The notes under the pieces: model-generated | Told to the model about the DNA's origin: nothing | What the model saw: the letters and a program-made list of their open reading frames with translations, nothing else | The model's database searches: none | Part shown: piece after piece, positions 51,491-61,066 of the stretch | Numbering within the stretch: the first letter of the stretch is position 1 | Layout: each line of letters opens with the position of its first letter | Translations under genes and position numbers: made by a program | NCBI GenBank assembly: GCA_020847615.1 | Contig: JADLBR010000440.1 | Span: 1 to 64,000, forward strand | Origin: Verrucomicrobiia bacterium | GTDB lineage: Bacteria > Verrucomicrobiota > Verrucomicrobiia > JADLBR01 | Direction of reading: 5' to 3' | Length of the DNA stretch: 64,000 nt

Positions 51491-53754
51491 TGTCTGTTCG
51501 GTTTGAGGCTCAGGTTGTCGATGTAGACTCTCATCAGGCTCTGTGGCGAAAACGCGAATACCCCCGGCGCGCCATGCCGATGCACCTCGGGCACCGCCAC
51601 CTCGATGGTCCATCCGGGCGGCTCCGCCTCCGATCGCGGCCACGCCTTGGCCCGCACCACCCCGCCGCCGTCGCCCTTGGTCTCCACGTGCGTCTTGAGC
51701 CGATACCACGCATTGGGCTCGATCTTGAAAGGCACCGACCGCTTCAGGCGCTCGTGGTTGCTGGAGACCTCCAGGACCCGCCAGTTGCCGGCGAGCGTGA
51801 TCAGATACCTCTGGTTGACCAGCCCCACCGTCGACATCGTGCGCCGATTGCCATCGGTCATCACGTCCGCCTCAAGCACGTAGCCGCTCATCTCGGGGCG
51901 CCCGAAGAAATTCATCGTTCTCTGGAACAGGATGTCATCCAGCCTGTTCGCGATCACCTTGCTGCCGTCGCGCTCGAGCACCCACCACTTCACGCGCGCC
52001 CCCAACCACGGCAGCGGCGGAAAAGCCACCGCCTCCCCGGCGTCATTCTTCTGGTCGAGGGCGTACGACTCCATGTCCTCCGAATACACCGGCCCCGCCA
52101 CGACCCGCCCCCGCACCGTTCCCGCGAGTCCGCCCACCTGCGCCTTGAAGGCCCCGGCCGAAAGCCGCGCGCCCGCGTCGGCCACCAGCCGGTTGTCCCC
52201 TTCGAACTTTGCGTCCACCCGGCTCTTCACCTTGGCCGTCGGCGGCACCCACACCTCCCAGTCGGCCTTGTCAAACTTCGTGGCGCGCCGACCCGCCGCA
52301 TCCACGCCCCAGACGGTGAACGACTGCGATTGCCCCGGCGCCAGCGCGAACTCCGCGGGCACGATCTGCAGCGCGACCGCTTCACCCGCCGCGGCCCCCG
52401 GTGCAGCCGGCTTTCCATCGCCCTTGAATCGCCCCTCCTTGCTGCCGAAACAGTGCATCCCATCATCCGTCACCAGGAACACCTTTCCCGCGTAGATCGC
52501 CGGCGCGCCGATGCATGGCACGCCCAACTCGGTGCGGCATAGCCTCTCGGCGCCGCTCTCGCCCGGGCGCAATATGTTCAGGCTCCCGTCCCGCATGGGC
52601 ACGTAGAGTTTTCCGTCGCCCCAGGTGGGCGACGCGTGCAGCTGGTCTGGCCCCAGCTTGATCTGCCACAGCGTCTTCCCGCTCTTCGCGTCGGCGCACA
52701 GCAGGCTCCCCGTGTCCACCGTCGTGTATATGCGATCATCCTTGAGCACCGGAGAACTGCTGAACGCACAGTGCTCGGTATTCCGCCACACCTCCGCGTC
52801 CGCACCCAGGACCAGCGGCAGATCGCCCTTTGGGTACTCCGTCGGAATGCGCAGGCACACCAGGCGCCCGGATGTCGATTCGTCCAGATTCTCCTTCCCG
52901 TGCACCGCGATCAACTTGTCCTTGCCGTACGGGATCACTCCCGAATTGACGCCGCCATTCGATAGCCGGAAGCGCCACACCGGCTGGCCCGTCCGCGCGT
53001 TCACGCACACCACGTTGCCGCATCCCGTCCCCGCATAGAAGACCCGGTGGTCCCCCAGATCCGCGAAGACCGGCGTGGCGAACGAACTGTCCACCGGCTG
53101 CTCGCCGGGGGTCGAGTACCACACCAGTTCCCCCGTCCGCTTGTCGAACGCGTAGAAGCGGTCGCGCGCGGGACCGTCCGTCCCCCAGTTCGCCGTCACC
53201 CCGTGCGCGATAACCAGTTCCCCGTCGATTCCGGGGGCGCCCGTTCGCCCATTGGGAAAGGTCAGCCACCCGAACTCCTCCATCATCGAGCGCTCCCAGA
53301 GCCTCTCCCCGTCACGAGAGAACCCCATCAGCAGGCCGTTGCTGGATAGCACGTAGACGTTCCCGGTCTCCGCATCGACCGCCGGGGCACCGATCGCGTA
53401 CCGCGTGTACACGTTGTCGCTAAGGTAATCCCGGAACCGGTGCTCCCAGAGCTTCTTGCCGCTCGCCGCATCGACGCAGAGCAGCGCCTCCGTCACGTCC
53501 TCCGTCTTCCCGTAGAAACCAAACACGTACAGTCGCCCGTCCGCCGCCACGGGCGTGCCGCCCCCGCGCACCGCGTAGCTCCACAGATGGTTGGCTCCCC
53601 CAACCGCCCAGCTCTCGGGCAGCCCCTCTTCCAACGACACGCCCGCCTGCTGCGGCCCGCGCCAGGAAAGCCACCCCTCCGCGCCGGCGGCCTTCCCCAC
53701 ACACAGCGGCCCCGCGGCCAGCGCGCACGCCAAGACCCTCGCTCCTAAACGCAT
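51487..53754 (-). CDS. Secreted PQQ-like beta-propeller with C-terminal lectin-like module
   Basis: A 755-residue protein with a signal peptide (MRLGARVLACALAAGPLCVG). The first 430 residues or so are propeller blades (CVDAASGKKLWEHRF, CVNARTGQPVWRF, CADAKSGKTLWQIKL). A linker with Ig-like strands (LAPGQSQSFTVWGVDAAGRR) leads to a last domain with EDMESYAL and VYIDNLSLKPN, like a concanavalin/jelly-roll domain of surface proteins. It is the first gene of the long minus-strand run that ends at 40615. Role unknown; ligand binding at the surface is likely. Confidence 0.85.
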   Translation of the reverse strand: MRLGARVLACALAAGPLCVGKAAGAEGWLSWRGPQQAGVSLEEGLPESWAVGGANHLWSYAVRGGGTPVAADGRLYVFGFYGKTEDVTEALLCVDAASGKKLWEHRFRDYLSDNVYTRYAIGAPAVDAETGNVYVLSSNGLLMGFSRDGERLWERSMMEEFGWLTFPNGRTGAPGIDGELVIAHGVTANWGTDGPARDRFYAFDKRTGELVWYSTPGEQPVDSSFATPVFADLGDHRVFYAGTGCGNVVCVNARTGQPVWRFRLSNGGVNSGVIPYGKDKLIAVHGKENLDESTSGRLVCLRIPTEYPKGDLPLVLGADAEVWRNTEHCAFSSSPVLKDDRIYTTVDTGSLLCADAKSGKTLWQIKLGPDQLHASPTWGDGKLYVPMRDGSLNILRPGESGAERLCRTELGVPCIGAPAIYAGKVFLVTDDGMHCFGSKEGRFKGDGKPAAPGAAAGEAVALQIVPAEFALAPGQSQSFTVWGVDAAGRRATKFDKADWEVWVPPTAKVKSRVDAKFEGDNRLVADAGARLSAGAFKAQVGGLAGTVRGRVVAGPVYSEDMESYALDQKNDAGEAVAFPPLPWLGARVKWWVLERDGSKVIANRLDDILFQRTMNFFGRPEMSGYVLEADVMTDGNRRTMSTVGLVNQRYLITLAGNWRVLEVSSNHERLKRSVPFKIEPNAWYRLKTHVETKGDGGGVVRAKAWPRSEAEPPGWTIEVAVPEVHRHGAPGVFAFSPQSLMRVYIDNLSLKPNRQ

Positions 53755-53831
53755 GCCGAAGAGAATAGGCGCCCCCCACAAAATTCAAATTGCTCATGAA
53801 ACATATTAGCATGTCTTTTCCGCCCGATCTT

Positions 53832-53859
53832 TTGACAAGGCCGGGTAATCCAATACTTT
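53832..53859 (+). promoter_or_regulatory. Candidate promoter for the 407-aa propeller gene
   Basis: TTGACA (53832-53837), a 16-base spacer and TACTTT (53854-53859) lie 28 bases before the ATG at 53888. They sit in the AT-richer divergent gap between two propeller genes. Confidence 0.5.
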
Positions 53860-53887
53860 TCCGCCGCCAATGCGCCCGGACCATCGT

Positions 53888-55111
53888 ATGAGAAAGTCTA
53901 TTCGCCCAGCCATCGCCGGCCTCGCGTGCCTGGCGGCATCCGCCGTCCCCGCCGAGGACTGGCCCGGCTTCCTCGGCCCTCGCCACGATGCCAGCGTCGC
54001 GGAAACGATCCGGTTGGACTGGGACAAGCGCCCGCCCGAGACCCTCTGGAAGGCGCAGATCGGCAAGGGCTGCGCGTCCTTTTCGATACAGGGCGACCGG
54101 GCGCTTTCCCTCGGCAACGCCGACGAGAAGGACACGCTGTGGTGTCTTGACGCGGCCACCGGCGCCGTCCTCTGGAAACACACCTACGACGAGCCCCTCG
54201 CCGACAAGCAATACACGGGCGGCCCGTCCGCCCAGCCCACGATCGATGGCGATCGCGTCTACTCCTTGAGCAAGAGCGGAAGACTCGCGTGTCTCGAGAT
54301 CGCCACCGGCAAGGTCCTCTGGACCAAGCACTACGAGGCAGACTTCGGTGGCCGCAGATCCGACTGGGGATGGTCCGCGTCCCCGCGCGTGCTCGGCGAC
54401 CACCTGCTCATCGATCCCGGCGCCGAGGGCGGCTCCATCGCGATGATCGATAAGCTCACGGGCGCCTTGTTCTGGAAGGCCGGCGACGAGAAACCTGGCT
54501 ACGCCGCCCCACTCATCTTCGAGCACGGGGGTCGCCGGATGGCCGCGTACTTTCAGGCCAAGGGCCTCTGCGTGTACGATCTCGACGCGAAGGGCTCCCT
54601 GATCTTCAAGTACCCGTGGAGGACCAACTGGGGGGTCAACGCCAGTAACCCGCAGTACCATCAGGGTCGCCTGTTCTTCGCCTCCGGCTATGGCCAGGGC
54701 TATGGCATCATCGACATCTCCGGCGCCGAGCCCCAGCTGGCGCACCGCGACCGCGACATGGAACTCATGTTCCAGAACTCCGTCTTCGACGGCGGGCACG
54801 TCATGGCCGTCTTCGAGGACAAGGGCGAGCCGGCCCGCCTGGCCCGCCTCGACATGGCCACCGGAAACGTGCTCTGGCGCCATGAACTCCCTGGCGAACG
54901 CGGCTCCCTCCTCCGCGCCGGGCGGCACCTCGTCATCCTCTGCGAGACCGGCGACCTCGTCCTCGGCCAGGCCGACGAAAAGGGCTTCAAGGAAATCGCC
55001 CGCCAGAAGCCCCTCTCCGATCTCTGCTGGGCCCCGCCCGCCCTCGCCAACGGCCGGCTTTACCTCCGCGACAACCTCGGCTCCGCCGTCTGCCTCGACG
55101 TCAGGCCCTGA
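53888..55111 (+). CDS. Secreted PQQ-like beta-propeller protein
   Basis: A 407-residue protein with a signal peptide (MRKSIRPAIAGLACLAASAVPA) and propeller blades (CLDAATGAVLWKHTY, CLEIATGKVLWTKHY, RLDMATGNVLWRHEL). DWPGFLGPRHDASVAET at the start is typical of this family in Verrucomicrobiota. It is divergent from the other two adjacent propeller genes and so is probably regulated separately. No enzyme motif is seen. The repeat copy B follows directly after the stop codon. Confidence 0.85.
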   Translation: MRKSIRPAIAGLACLAASAVPAEDWPGFLGPRHDASVAETIRLDWDKRPPETLWKAQIGKGCASFSIQGDRALSLGNADEKDTLWCLDAATGAVLWKHTYDEPLADKQYTGGPSAQPTIDGDRVYSLSKSGRLACLEIATGKVLWTKHYEADFGGRRSDWGWSASPRVLGDHLLIDPGAEGGSIAMIDKLTGALFWKAGDEKPGYAAPLIFEHGGRRMAAYFQAKGLCVYDLDAKGSLIFKYPWRTNWGVNASNPQYHQGRLFFASGYGQGYGIIDISGAEPQLAHRDRDMELMFQNSVFDGGHVMAVFEDKGEPARLARLDMATGNVLWRHELPGERGSLLRAGRHLVILCETGDLVLGQADEKGFKEIARQKPLSDLCWAPPALANGRLYLRDNLGSAVCLDVRP

Positions 55112-55114
55112 CCC

Positions 55115-55222
55115 GAAAATTGCCGCAGCACTTCCCGTGGCCGAACGCGTCAGCGCTTGGGCGCCAAAGCCTCACGGCTTCGGCTACATTTTCCCAAGCC
55201 CGTGGTCCGGCGGTTGCCGGAC
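55115..55222. repeat. Dispersed palindromic intergenic repeat, copy B
   Basis: It matches 190-295 closely: GAAAATTGCCGC, then CCGAACGCGT, GCCTCACGGCTTCGGCTAC, ATTTTC, and GTGGTCCGGCGGTTGCCGGA. The hairpin module present in copies A and C is missing here. It exactly fills the gap between two convergent genes and could help end transcription of both. Confidence 0.75.
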
Positions 55223-57130
55223 CTACAGCGCCACGTCCAACACCCCCGCCGCGCCCGGCCTGAGGCCCTTGGCCGACCAAGCGTCCGGCCGGTCGCGCCC
55301 CACCTTCACGGTGTAGCTCCCCGGGCCGTACACCCTGGGCCTGAATTCCGCCCCTCGGATCCGTTGAGTGTACAATATCTCGCCATCGTCCTCGCGCACC
55401 ACCTGGACCACGGGATCCACGGCGCCCGCCACCTTGACCGTCGGCAGGTGCCCGAATACCTGGCGCCCGTCGTTATCCTCCATCGGGAACGTGATCGGCC
55501 AGCCCGGGTACTGCGCCGCATCGCCCCGCGCGAGATCCGCATACCTCGGCCAACACTCGAAGGTGATCGTCCGCTCCTTCTTCTTGAAACGGATCAGGCC
55601 ATAGCCATCGCCGAGATCTGCCGCGGGATCTCGCTGTCTGGTCGCCATCGTCTTGATGTCCGCGAAAGCGGGATTGGCGTAGGCGATCATCGTGATCCGG
55701 TTGTACAGGCCGTCCAGATAATCGCCGGTCCAGGGTAACGGGCTCCCCGGGACCGGGTTCGCCCCGGGCTTCTCGTCCTCGGGCCACCACCAGCGGCCAT
55801 AGTAGCTGTTGATAATCGCCGGGTTCGTGAAGGCGTACGGCCCATCGCGGTGCGCCTCGATCCCATGCTTGACCACCACCGTCAAATGCTGGTCCCCGCA
55901 CAGGTGGCACGCCAGAGCGCGGCGGATCGCCGCCATGGCCTCGTTCCGCCCCGTCTGGGGCCAGCCGTTGCAGTCCAAGTCGGCCAATAGACGATTCTCC
56001 TTCGAGCCATGCATGTGCACCGCCCCGCAAAATGCCGTCTGGGACAGAACCGCCTTGATCCGCGCGCCCGTCCAATCCTGGCCCCACTCGTGAAGGAACG
56101 CCATCTGCCGGTCCCCGAGCAACTCGAGGCCCGGCAGATCGACCTTCTTCGGGTCATAGCCGGGTTCTTGAATGTGATCTGGCCGGGGCCCCATCTGCGG
56201 GATCTTCCCATTGGGGCCGCTCTTGAACTTCCGGTCCTCGAGGATCGCGAAGTCGATCCCCCCCACCCGGAGGCGCGTGAAATACACCCCGATGCCCTGC
56301 CCGACCGGCCGCGGATCGACGGGATCCGGAAGATGCGCCGTCTGGCAGCGCTCCACCATGCGGATGTATTCCGCCGGGAAGAAGTACCCCCCGGTATCCC
56401 CGGCCTGCGTGTCGGCGATCTTGCCCCCCTCGCCCCACAGGTTCCCATGGCCGACGTCGTGGTCATCCGGGATCGTCACCACGGGCCGATCCTTGATGAT
56501 CTCCCGAAACTGCCGGCCCCAGTCCAGCCACGCCGCGGTGTGCTCGGCGTGGTCATAGCTCTGGTCGCCCGCGAAAAATAGCAGGTCCGGGTCCTGGCGC
56601 CTGAGTTTCTCCACGATCTCTGTCCGATCGCCCCGATCCTTGTTCGAATTGCAGGAGAGGGATCCCACCACGATCTCGTCCTTGTCGATGGGATCTTTCC
56701 GGATCAGCCCCTCGAAAGACGCCAGGTCCCCGTGCCGCACACGGTATGGGACATCCCGAGTCCCATCCCACGGCTCAACGCGGAAATGCGCGCTCCAGCC
56801 GGGATACCGCACCGCCGCCCGCGCGGCCTCCTTCCACCCGCCATCCCGCTTGAACTCCAGACGCACCTCGCGCGGTTCCTCCGGCCTCAGCGGATACAGC
56901 TGCGCCGAGAGCTTGAGCACGCCGTGATCGTGCGTGTAGAGGGCAAACCCCACCACCTGATCCCGGGGCACCCGCACGAGCTGCGCAAGCGGACCGCGCG
57001 CGGGCGTCTCCCAGATGTCCTCGCGGCACGCCAGATCCAGCTTCGCGCCCCGTTCGCCAGGGAACGGGACCTCCGCGGCCCCCCCCATCGCGGCCCTCAA
57101 AAACAAGAAAAATAGAACAAGCCTCGTCAT
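55223..57130 (-). CDS. PhoD-like secreted metallophosphoesterase
   Basis: A 635-residue exported enzyme (signal MTRLVLFFLFLRAAMGGAA). Metal-binding motifs of the PhoD/metallophosphatase fold are visible: FFAGDQSYDH, IPDDHDVGHGN and CHLCGDQHL. An N-terminal beta domain precedes them, as in PhoD enzymes. The family hydrolyses phosphodiesters or monoesters outside the cytoplasm, but many long homologues have unknown substrates. The adjacent SDR gene is divergent. Confidence 0.85.
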   Translation of the reverse strand: MTRLVLFFLFLRAAMGGAAEVPFPGERGAKLDLACREDIWETPARGPLAQLVRVPRDQVVGFALYTHDHGVLKLSAQLYPLRPEEPREVRLEFKRDGGWKEAARAAVRYPGWSAHFRVEPWDGTRDVPYRVRHGDLASFEGLIRKDPIDKDEIVVGSLSCNSNKDRGDRTEIVEKLRRQDPDLLFFAGDQSYDHAEHTAAWLDWGRQFREIIKDRPVVTIPDDHDVGHGNLWGEGGKIADTQAGDTGGYFFPAEYIRMVERCQTAHLPDPVDPRPVGQGIGVYFTRLRVGGIDFAILEDRKFKSGPNGKIPQMGPRPDHIQEPGYDPKKVDLPGLELLGDRQMAFLHEWGQDWTGARIKAVLSQTAFCGAVHMHGSKENRLLADLDCNGWPQTGRNEAMAAIRRALACHLCGDQHLTVVVKHGIEAHRDGPYAFTNPAIINSYYGRWWWPEDEKPGANPVPGSPLPWTGDYLDGLYNRITMIAYANPAFADIKTMATRQRDPAADLGDGYGLIRFKKKERTITFECWPRYADLARGDAAQYPGWPITFPMEDNDGRQVFGHLPTVKVAGAVDPVVQVVREDDGEILYTQRIRGAEFRPRVYGPGSYTVKVGRDRPDAWSAKGLRPGAAGVLDVAL

Positions 57131-57232
57131 GCCGGCAGCCTAATCCCCGGCGCGGCGCCCGGTCCAGCGAGAATCCCGCGGCGGCGCAGAATTTCTGTTT
57201 CATCCGGAGCCGGCCTGCGCCAAAGTCCCGCG

Positions 57233-58075
57233 ATGCCTGATCCCTGCTTCCTGAATCACCTCTTCAAGCTAGACGACAAGCGCGTGCTCGTGATGGGCGG
57301 CACCGGCGTGCTGGGAAGGACGATCGCCGCGGGGTTCTACAGTGCCGGCTGCCGCGTCGCGATCACCAGCACCCGAAGCGAGAAGGGCGAGCAGGTCGGT
57401 CGCGAGATCGGCCTGGTCGCCCCGCGAGGCATGTCCCTGGAGGTCAATGCCCTCGATCGCGCCTCCCTCGAGAAGGCCCGCGACACGCTCCGCCGCGACT
57501 GGGGTGGCATCGACGTGCTGGTCAACGCCGTCGGGGGCAACGACCCGCGCGCCACGGTGTCCCCCACCGGCAGCTTCTTTTCCCTCGACGCGAAGGCGAT
57601 CGCGGATGTCTGGCAGCTGAACTTCCTCGGCGGGGCGCTGCTCCCCATCCAGGTCTTCGGCGAAATGATGCAGCAGCAGGACAACGACGTGTCCATCATC
57701 AACATCAGCTCGATGGCGGCGCTGGGCGCGCTGACGCGCGTGGTGGCCTATTCCGCCGCCAAGGCGGCGGTCGACAACCTCACCCGCTGGCTGGCCGTGG
57801 AACTCGCGCGCAAGCACGGCAGGCGCTTCCGCGTCAACGCCGTCGCGCCAGGTTTCTTCCTCACCGAGCAGAACCGTTTTCTCCTGGTGGACGAGGCATC
57901 GGGCAACCTGACGGAGCGCGGCCAAAGCGTCATCGCGCACACGCCCGTGCGCGAATTCGGCAAGCCCGAAGAGCTCCAGGGGGCCTGCCTGTGGCTGGCC
58001 TCCGACGCCGCCCGGTTCGTCACCGGGGTCACGATTCCCGTCGATGGCGGTTTCTCCGCGTTCGGGGGCGTCTGA
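57233..58075 (+). CDS. SDR-family oxidoreductase, D-mannonate oxidoreductase-like
   Basis: A 280-residue short-chain dehydrogenase. GGTGVLGRT binds the NAD(P), NAVGGNDPR follows, and YSAAKAAVDN supplies catalytic Tyr and Lys with the preceding Ser of NISSMA. The stretch GFFLTEQNRFLLVDE and the overall order resemble the SDR enzymes that reduce or oxidise fructuronate/mannonate in uronic-acid breakdown. That assignment is by pattern. It is convergent with the sulfatase gene, 12 bp apart. Confidence 0.85.
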   Translation: MPDPCFLNHLFKLDDKRVLVMGGTGVLGRTIAAGFYSAGCRVAITSTRSEKGEQVGREIGLVAPRGMSLEVNALDRASLEKARDTLRRDWGGIDVLVNAVGGNDPRATVSPTGSFFSLDAKAIADVWQLNFLGGALLPIQVFGEMMQQQDNDVSIINISSMAALGALTRVVAYSAAKAAVDNLTRWLAVELARKHGRRFRVNAVAPGFFLTEQNRFLLVDEASGNLTERGQSVIAHTPVREFGKPEELQGACLWLASDAARFVTGVTIPVDGGFSAFGGV

Positions 58076-58087
58076 GCCGCGGCCCCG

Positions 58088-59548
58088 TCAGTCAGGTGGC
58101 GCCGGGACGCCCGCGCCATCGCCGCAAGGGCGCGCGCCGCGCCAGCCTGCTGCCAGCAACGCCCTCATTTCTTCCAGCGCCCCCCGGGCTGCCGGATCCG
58201 CCACGATATTGTGGTTCTCCGCCGGGTCCTCGCGGCAATCGTACAGCTCGTCCAGGCCCGAGGCCCGCCGGATGAACCGATGGCGGTCCGACCGGACGCT
58301 CACGGTCGTGTAGTCCAACAGGCAGGAGAACGCGGCCCTCTTCCACGGAAGATCCGGCGAGCGAAGCAGCGGCACGAAGCTCGTTCCCTCCAGATACGCG
58401 GGCCGCGGCAGATCGCAGAGCTCGCACAGCGAGGGATAGATATCGATCAGTTCAACAAGGGCATCGGTCCGCAGGTTGCGGGGATACCCGGGCGCCGAGA
58501 TCATCAGGGTGATCCTCGTGGCGGTCTCGAAGTGGGTCGGTTTGCTCCACCGCCCGTGATCGCCAAGATGCCAGCCATTGTCCGACCAGAGGATCACCAC
58601 CGTGTTCCGGTCAAGGCCTAGCCGGCGCAACTCGTCGAGCACCCTGCCAACCTGCGCGTCGACGAAGCTGATGCTCGCGTGGTAACCGTGGATGATCTCC
58701 AAGGCCTTGTCCTCCGGCATCGGCCCGCTGGCCGGGCAATCCCCGTAGCGCCTGACCTCGTTCCAATCATCCCGCGGGATGCCGTCATCCGGTTGCCGGA
58801 AGTTGGCGGGCACCGCGAAGCTCCCGCGGTCGTAGAGATCCCAGTATCGCTTCGGGGCAGTCAGCGGCATGTGGGGCCGATAGAAACCGGCCGCGAGGAA
58901 GAACGCCTCGCCGGTCCCCTTGAACGCGCGCAGTTCCTCGATGGCCCTCTCGGCGACGAGACCATCCGGGGTCTCCGCGTCCGCGGCGTCCGTGATCTCC
59001 GCTATGGGCGAGGCCGGGAGCCCCTTCTTCAGGCGCATGCCCTGCAGGTAGTTCCGAACCAGTGCCCGATTGGCCGGCAGCCGATAGCCAGAGCAGTATC
59101 CGGAACACCATGCCCCCTCCGCCTCGAACGTCTCGGTGTGGCGCCGGACCCAGCCGCCCGGATCATCGGCGTTGTGGTGGTACACCTTGCCGACGGACAC
59201 CGTCGCGTACCCATGGTCGCGAAAAAGCCGGGGGAGCGAGATCGTGCCCGGCGGCGCATTTCCCGTCAGCGGCCCCGCCTTGTTGCGCAACGTCTCCGGA
59301 CGATAGCCCGACAGGAGGCTCGAGCGGGATGGCATGCAGAGCGCGGTCTGGCAATACGCGCGCCGAAAGAGCAGCCCCTCGGACGCGAGCCGGTCCATGT
59401 GCGGCGACCGCACCGCCGCGTTCCCGTGGCACCCGAGCATCGGATTCAGGTCGTCGACCGCGATGAACAGCACGTTCGGGCGCTCCGGACCGGCCGCGCG
59501 ACCCGCCGACAGCAGGCCCAACACCCACAGGGTCCCGATCCGTGTCAT
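58088..59548 (-). CDS. Secreted sulfatase, iduronate-2-sulfatase-like
   Basis: A 486-residue type I sulfatase with a signal peptide. Cys71 in CMPSRSSLLSG is the residue converted to formylglycine, Asp32-Asp33 (AVDDLNPM) bind calcium, and WSDNGWHLGDHG completes the metal site. The order of motifs fits iduronate-2-sulfatase-like family S1 members. It removes sulfate esters from a polysaccharide in the periplasm or outside. It must be activated by a formylglycine-generating enzyme, not seen here. It is 9 bp downstream of the Gfo/Idh gene, so the two probably share a transcript. Confidence 0.9.
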   Translation of the reverse strand: MTRIGTLWVLGLLSAGRAAGPERPNVLFIAVDDLNPMLGCHGNAAVRSPHMDRLASEGLLFRRAYCQTALCMPSRSSLLSGYRPETLRNKAGPLTGNAPPGTISLPRLFRDHGYATVSVGKVYHHNADDPGGWVRRHTETFEAEGAWCSGYCSGYRLPANRALVRNYLQGMRLKKGLPASPIAEITDAADAETPDGLVAERAIEELRAFKGTGEAFFLAAGFYRPHMPLTAPKRYWDLYDRGSFAVPANFRQPDDGIPRDDWNEVRRYGDCPASGPMPEDKALEIIHGYHASISFVDAQVGRVLDELRRLGLDRNTVVILWSDNGWHLGDHGRWSKPTHFETATRITLMISAPGYPRNLRTDALVELIDIYPSLCELCDLPRPAYLEGTSFVPLLRSPDLPWKRAAFSCLLDYTTVSVRSDRHRFIRRASGLDELYDCREDPAENHNIVADPAARGALEEMRALLAAGWRGARPCGDGAGVPAPPD

Positions 59549-59557
59549 CGGGAACGC

Positions 59558-60922
59558 TCAGACCTCCTTCCACTTGCCCGGGACAGGGACCGGGAAACGC
59601 CCGTCCTCGCCGGGCCTCACGGGGGGCGGACTGTCGTAACTGAGCGTATCGAGATAATCGCAGAACTGGAACTCCGACGCCATGATCTCGTCCCATGTCA
59701 CCACCTGCCCCGTGTGGCAGGCCGCGCGGCCCATGAGGGTGGCCAGGTCGGAGTAACACGCGCGCTTCACCTCGTTGTGCGGCCTGTCCTTCCTGATGCT
59801 GCGGATAAAGTTGTTCCACTCGTACTGCCACGGGCTAAACTTGTCCCGCTCGGGCGTCCATGAGACGTGCTCCTTGCCGATGCGCTGGTCCTTGAACATC
59901 TGCACCGTCGCGGCGTGCGTCATGCCCGAGAACTGCGCCGCGCACTTGGTGCCATGCACGAACGTCGCAAATTCCGCGCGGCATTTCTCCATGCGCCGGA
60001 AACCGCAGAACGCCTTCGTCCCATCGGCGAACGTGTACTCCATCGAGTAGATATCCAGGTTCTGCCCCGCGTCCTGGCTCCCCGCCACGCGCCCCGATAG
60101 CCCCTCCACCGACACCGGCCACGCGTCCTTGATCCAGCAGCACTCATCGACCTGGTGGATCAGGTTGTCCACCATCTGTCCCGACCCGACCCAGAAGATG
60201 TGGGTCTTGCCCAGCCGCAGCTGTCCCAGCAGGTCGTTCGCGCCGTCCTCGTTGGCCTTGAGCCATCGCGCCCCGCCCCAGCGGTTCGCCCGGATCGTGT
60301 GGATCTCGCCCATCTCGCCGGCCCGTATCTTCTCGATCAGCGCAGCCCGCGCCGGAGAATGCCGGCACTGCAACCCCGCCAAGACCTTCACGCCCTTCTT
60401 TTCAGCCTCCTCGCCGGCGCGCAGCATCCGCTTCACGCCCGCCGGATCGGACGCGAATGACTTTTCCATGAAGACGTTCACGCCCTTCTTGACGGCATAC
60501 TCCACGTGCAGCGGACGGATGTAGGGCCGCGTCGTGCACATCGCGATGTCTCCCGGACGCAGGATGTCGATGGCCCTCCGGTACGCGTCGAAGCCCGCGA
60601 AACGCCGATCCTCGGCCACGTCCACCTTGTCGGCAAACGACTCCTTGAGCGCGTCATGGGCCTTGGTCATGCGATCCTTGTCCAGATCGGCCATCGCCCA
60701 GAGCTTGATCGGGCCCTCGTCCGCCACCGAGAGCGCATCCCCGACGGCACCCGAACCCCGCCCCCCGCACCCGATGAGCGCCAGTCGGATCGTGTTATCG
60801 TCGGACGCGAACACCCCGGACGGCAAGAACCCGCCGAGGGCCGATGCCCCGGCGGCCATCGCCCCCCCGCGTTTCAAGAACTCTCGACGATTGCATTGGG
60901 TGCCCCTTGTCTCGCGCCTCAT
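59558..60922 (-). CDS. Tat-exported Gfo/Idh/MocA family oxidoreductase
   Basis: A 454-residue NAD(P)-dependent oxidoreductase with a twin-arginine signal (CNRREFLKRGGAMAAGASAL). LALIGCGGRGSG is the nucleotide-binding loop. The usual EKP motif reads EKSF, keeping the Lys. The C-terminal domain ends with the PVPGKWKEV stretch. It probably acts on a sugar released by the neighbouring hydrolases. It is the first gene of a two-gene unit with the sulfatase and is divergent from the GH106-like gene. The RR signal suggests TatC-dependent export. Confidence 0.88.
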   Translation of the reverse strand: MRRETRGTQCNRREFLKRGGAMAAGASALGGFLPSGVFASDDNTIRLALIGCGGRGSGAVGDALSVADEGPIKLWAMADLDKDRMTKAHDALKESFADKVDVAEDRRFAGFDAYRRAIDILRPGDIAMCTTRPYIRPLHVEYAVKKGVNVFMEKSFASDPAGVKRMLRAGEEAEKKGVKVLAGLQCRHSPARAALIEKIRAGEMGEIHTIRANRWGGARWLKANEDGANDLLGQLRLGKTHIFWVGSGQMVDNLIHQVDECCWIKDAWPVSVEGLSGRVAGSQDAGQNLDIYSMEYTFADGTKAFCGFRRMEKCRAEFATFVHGTKCAAQFSGMTHAATVQMFKDQRIGKEHVSWTPERDKFSPWQYEWNNFIRSIRKDRPHNEVKRACYSDLATLMGRAACHTGQVVTWDEIMASEFQFCDYLDTLSYDSPPPVRPGEDGRFPVPVPGKWKEV

Positions 60923-61066
60923 ATGTGGATCCTCCGTGACGCAGGCGTAGCAAATGATCCGGCCGAGGTCGAGCGGGAACGCCGGCCCCGGGCGGCCCCA
61001 CCCCGGGGATGAGGCCCCCGCGGCGATTAGGTTTGAAAATCACGCCTTTCCCCGGAACATCCGCGC

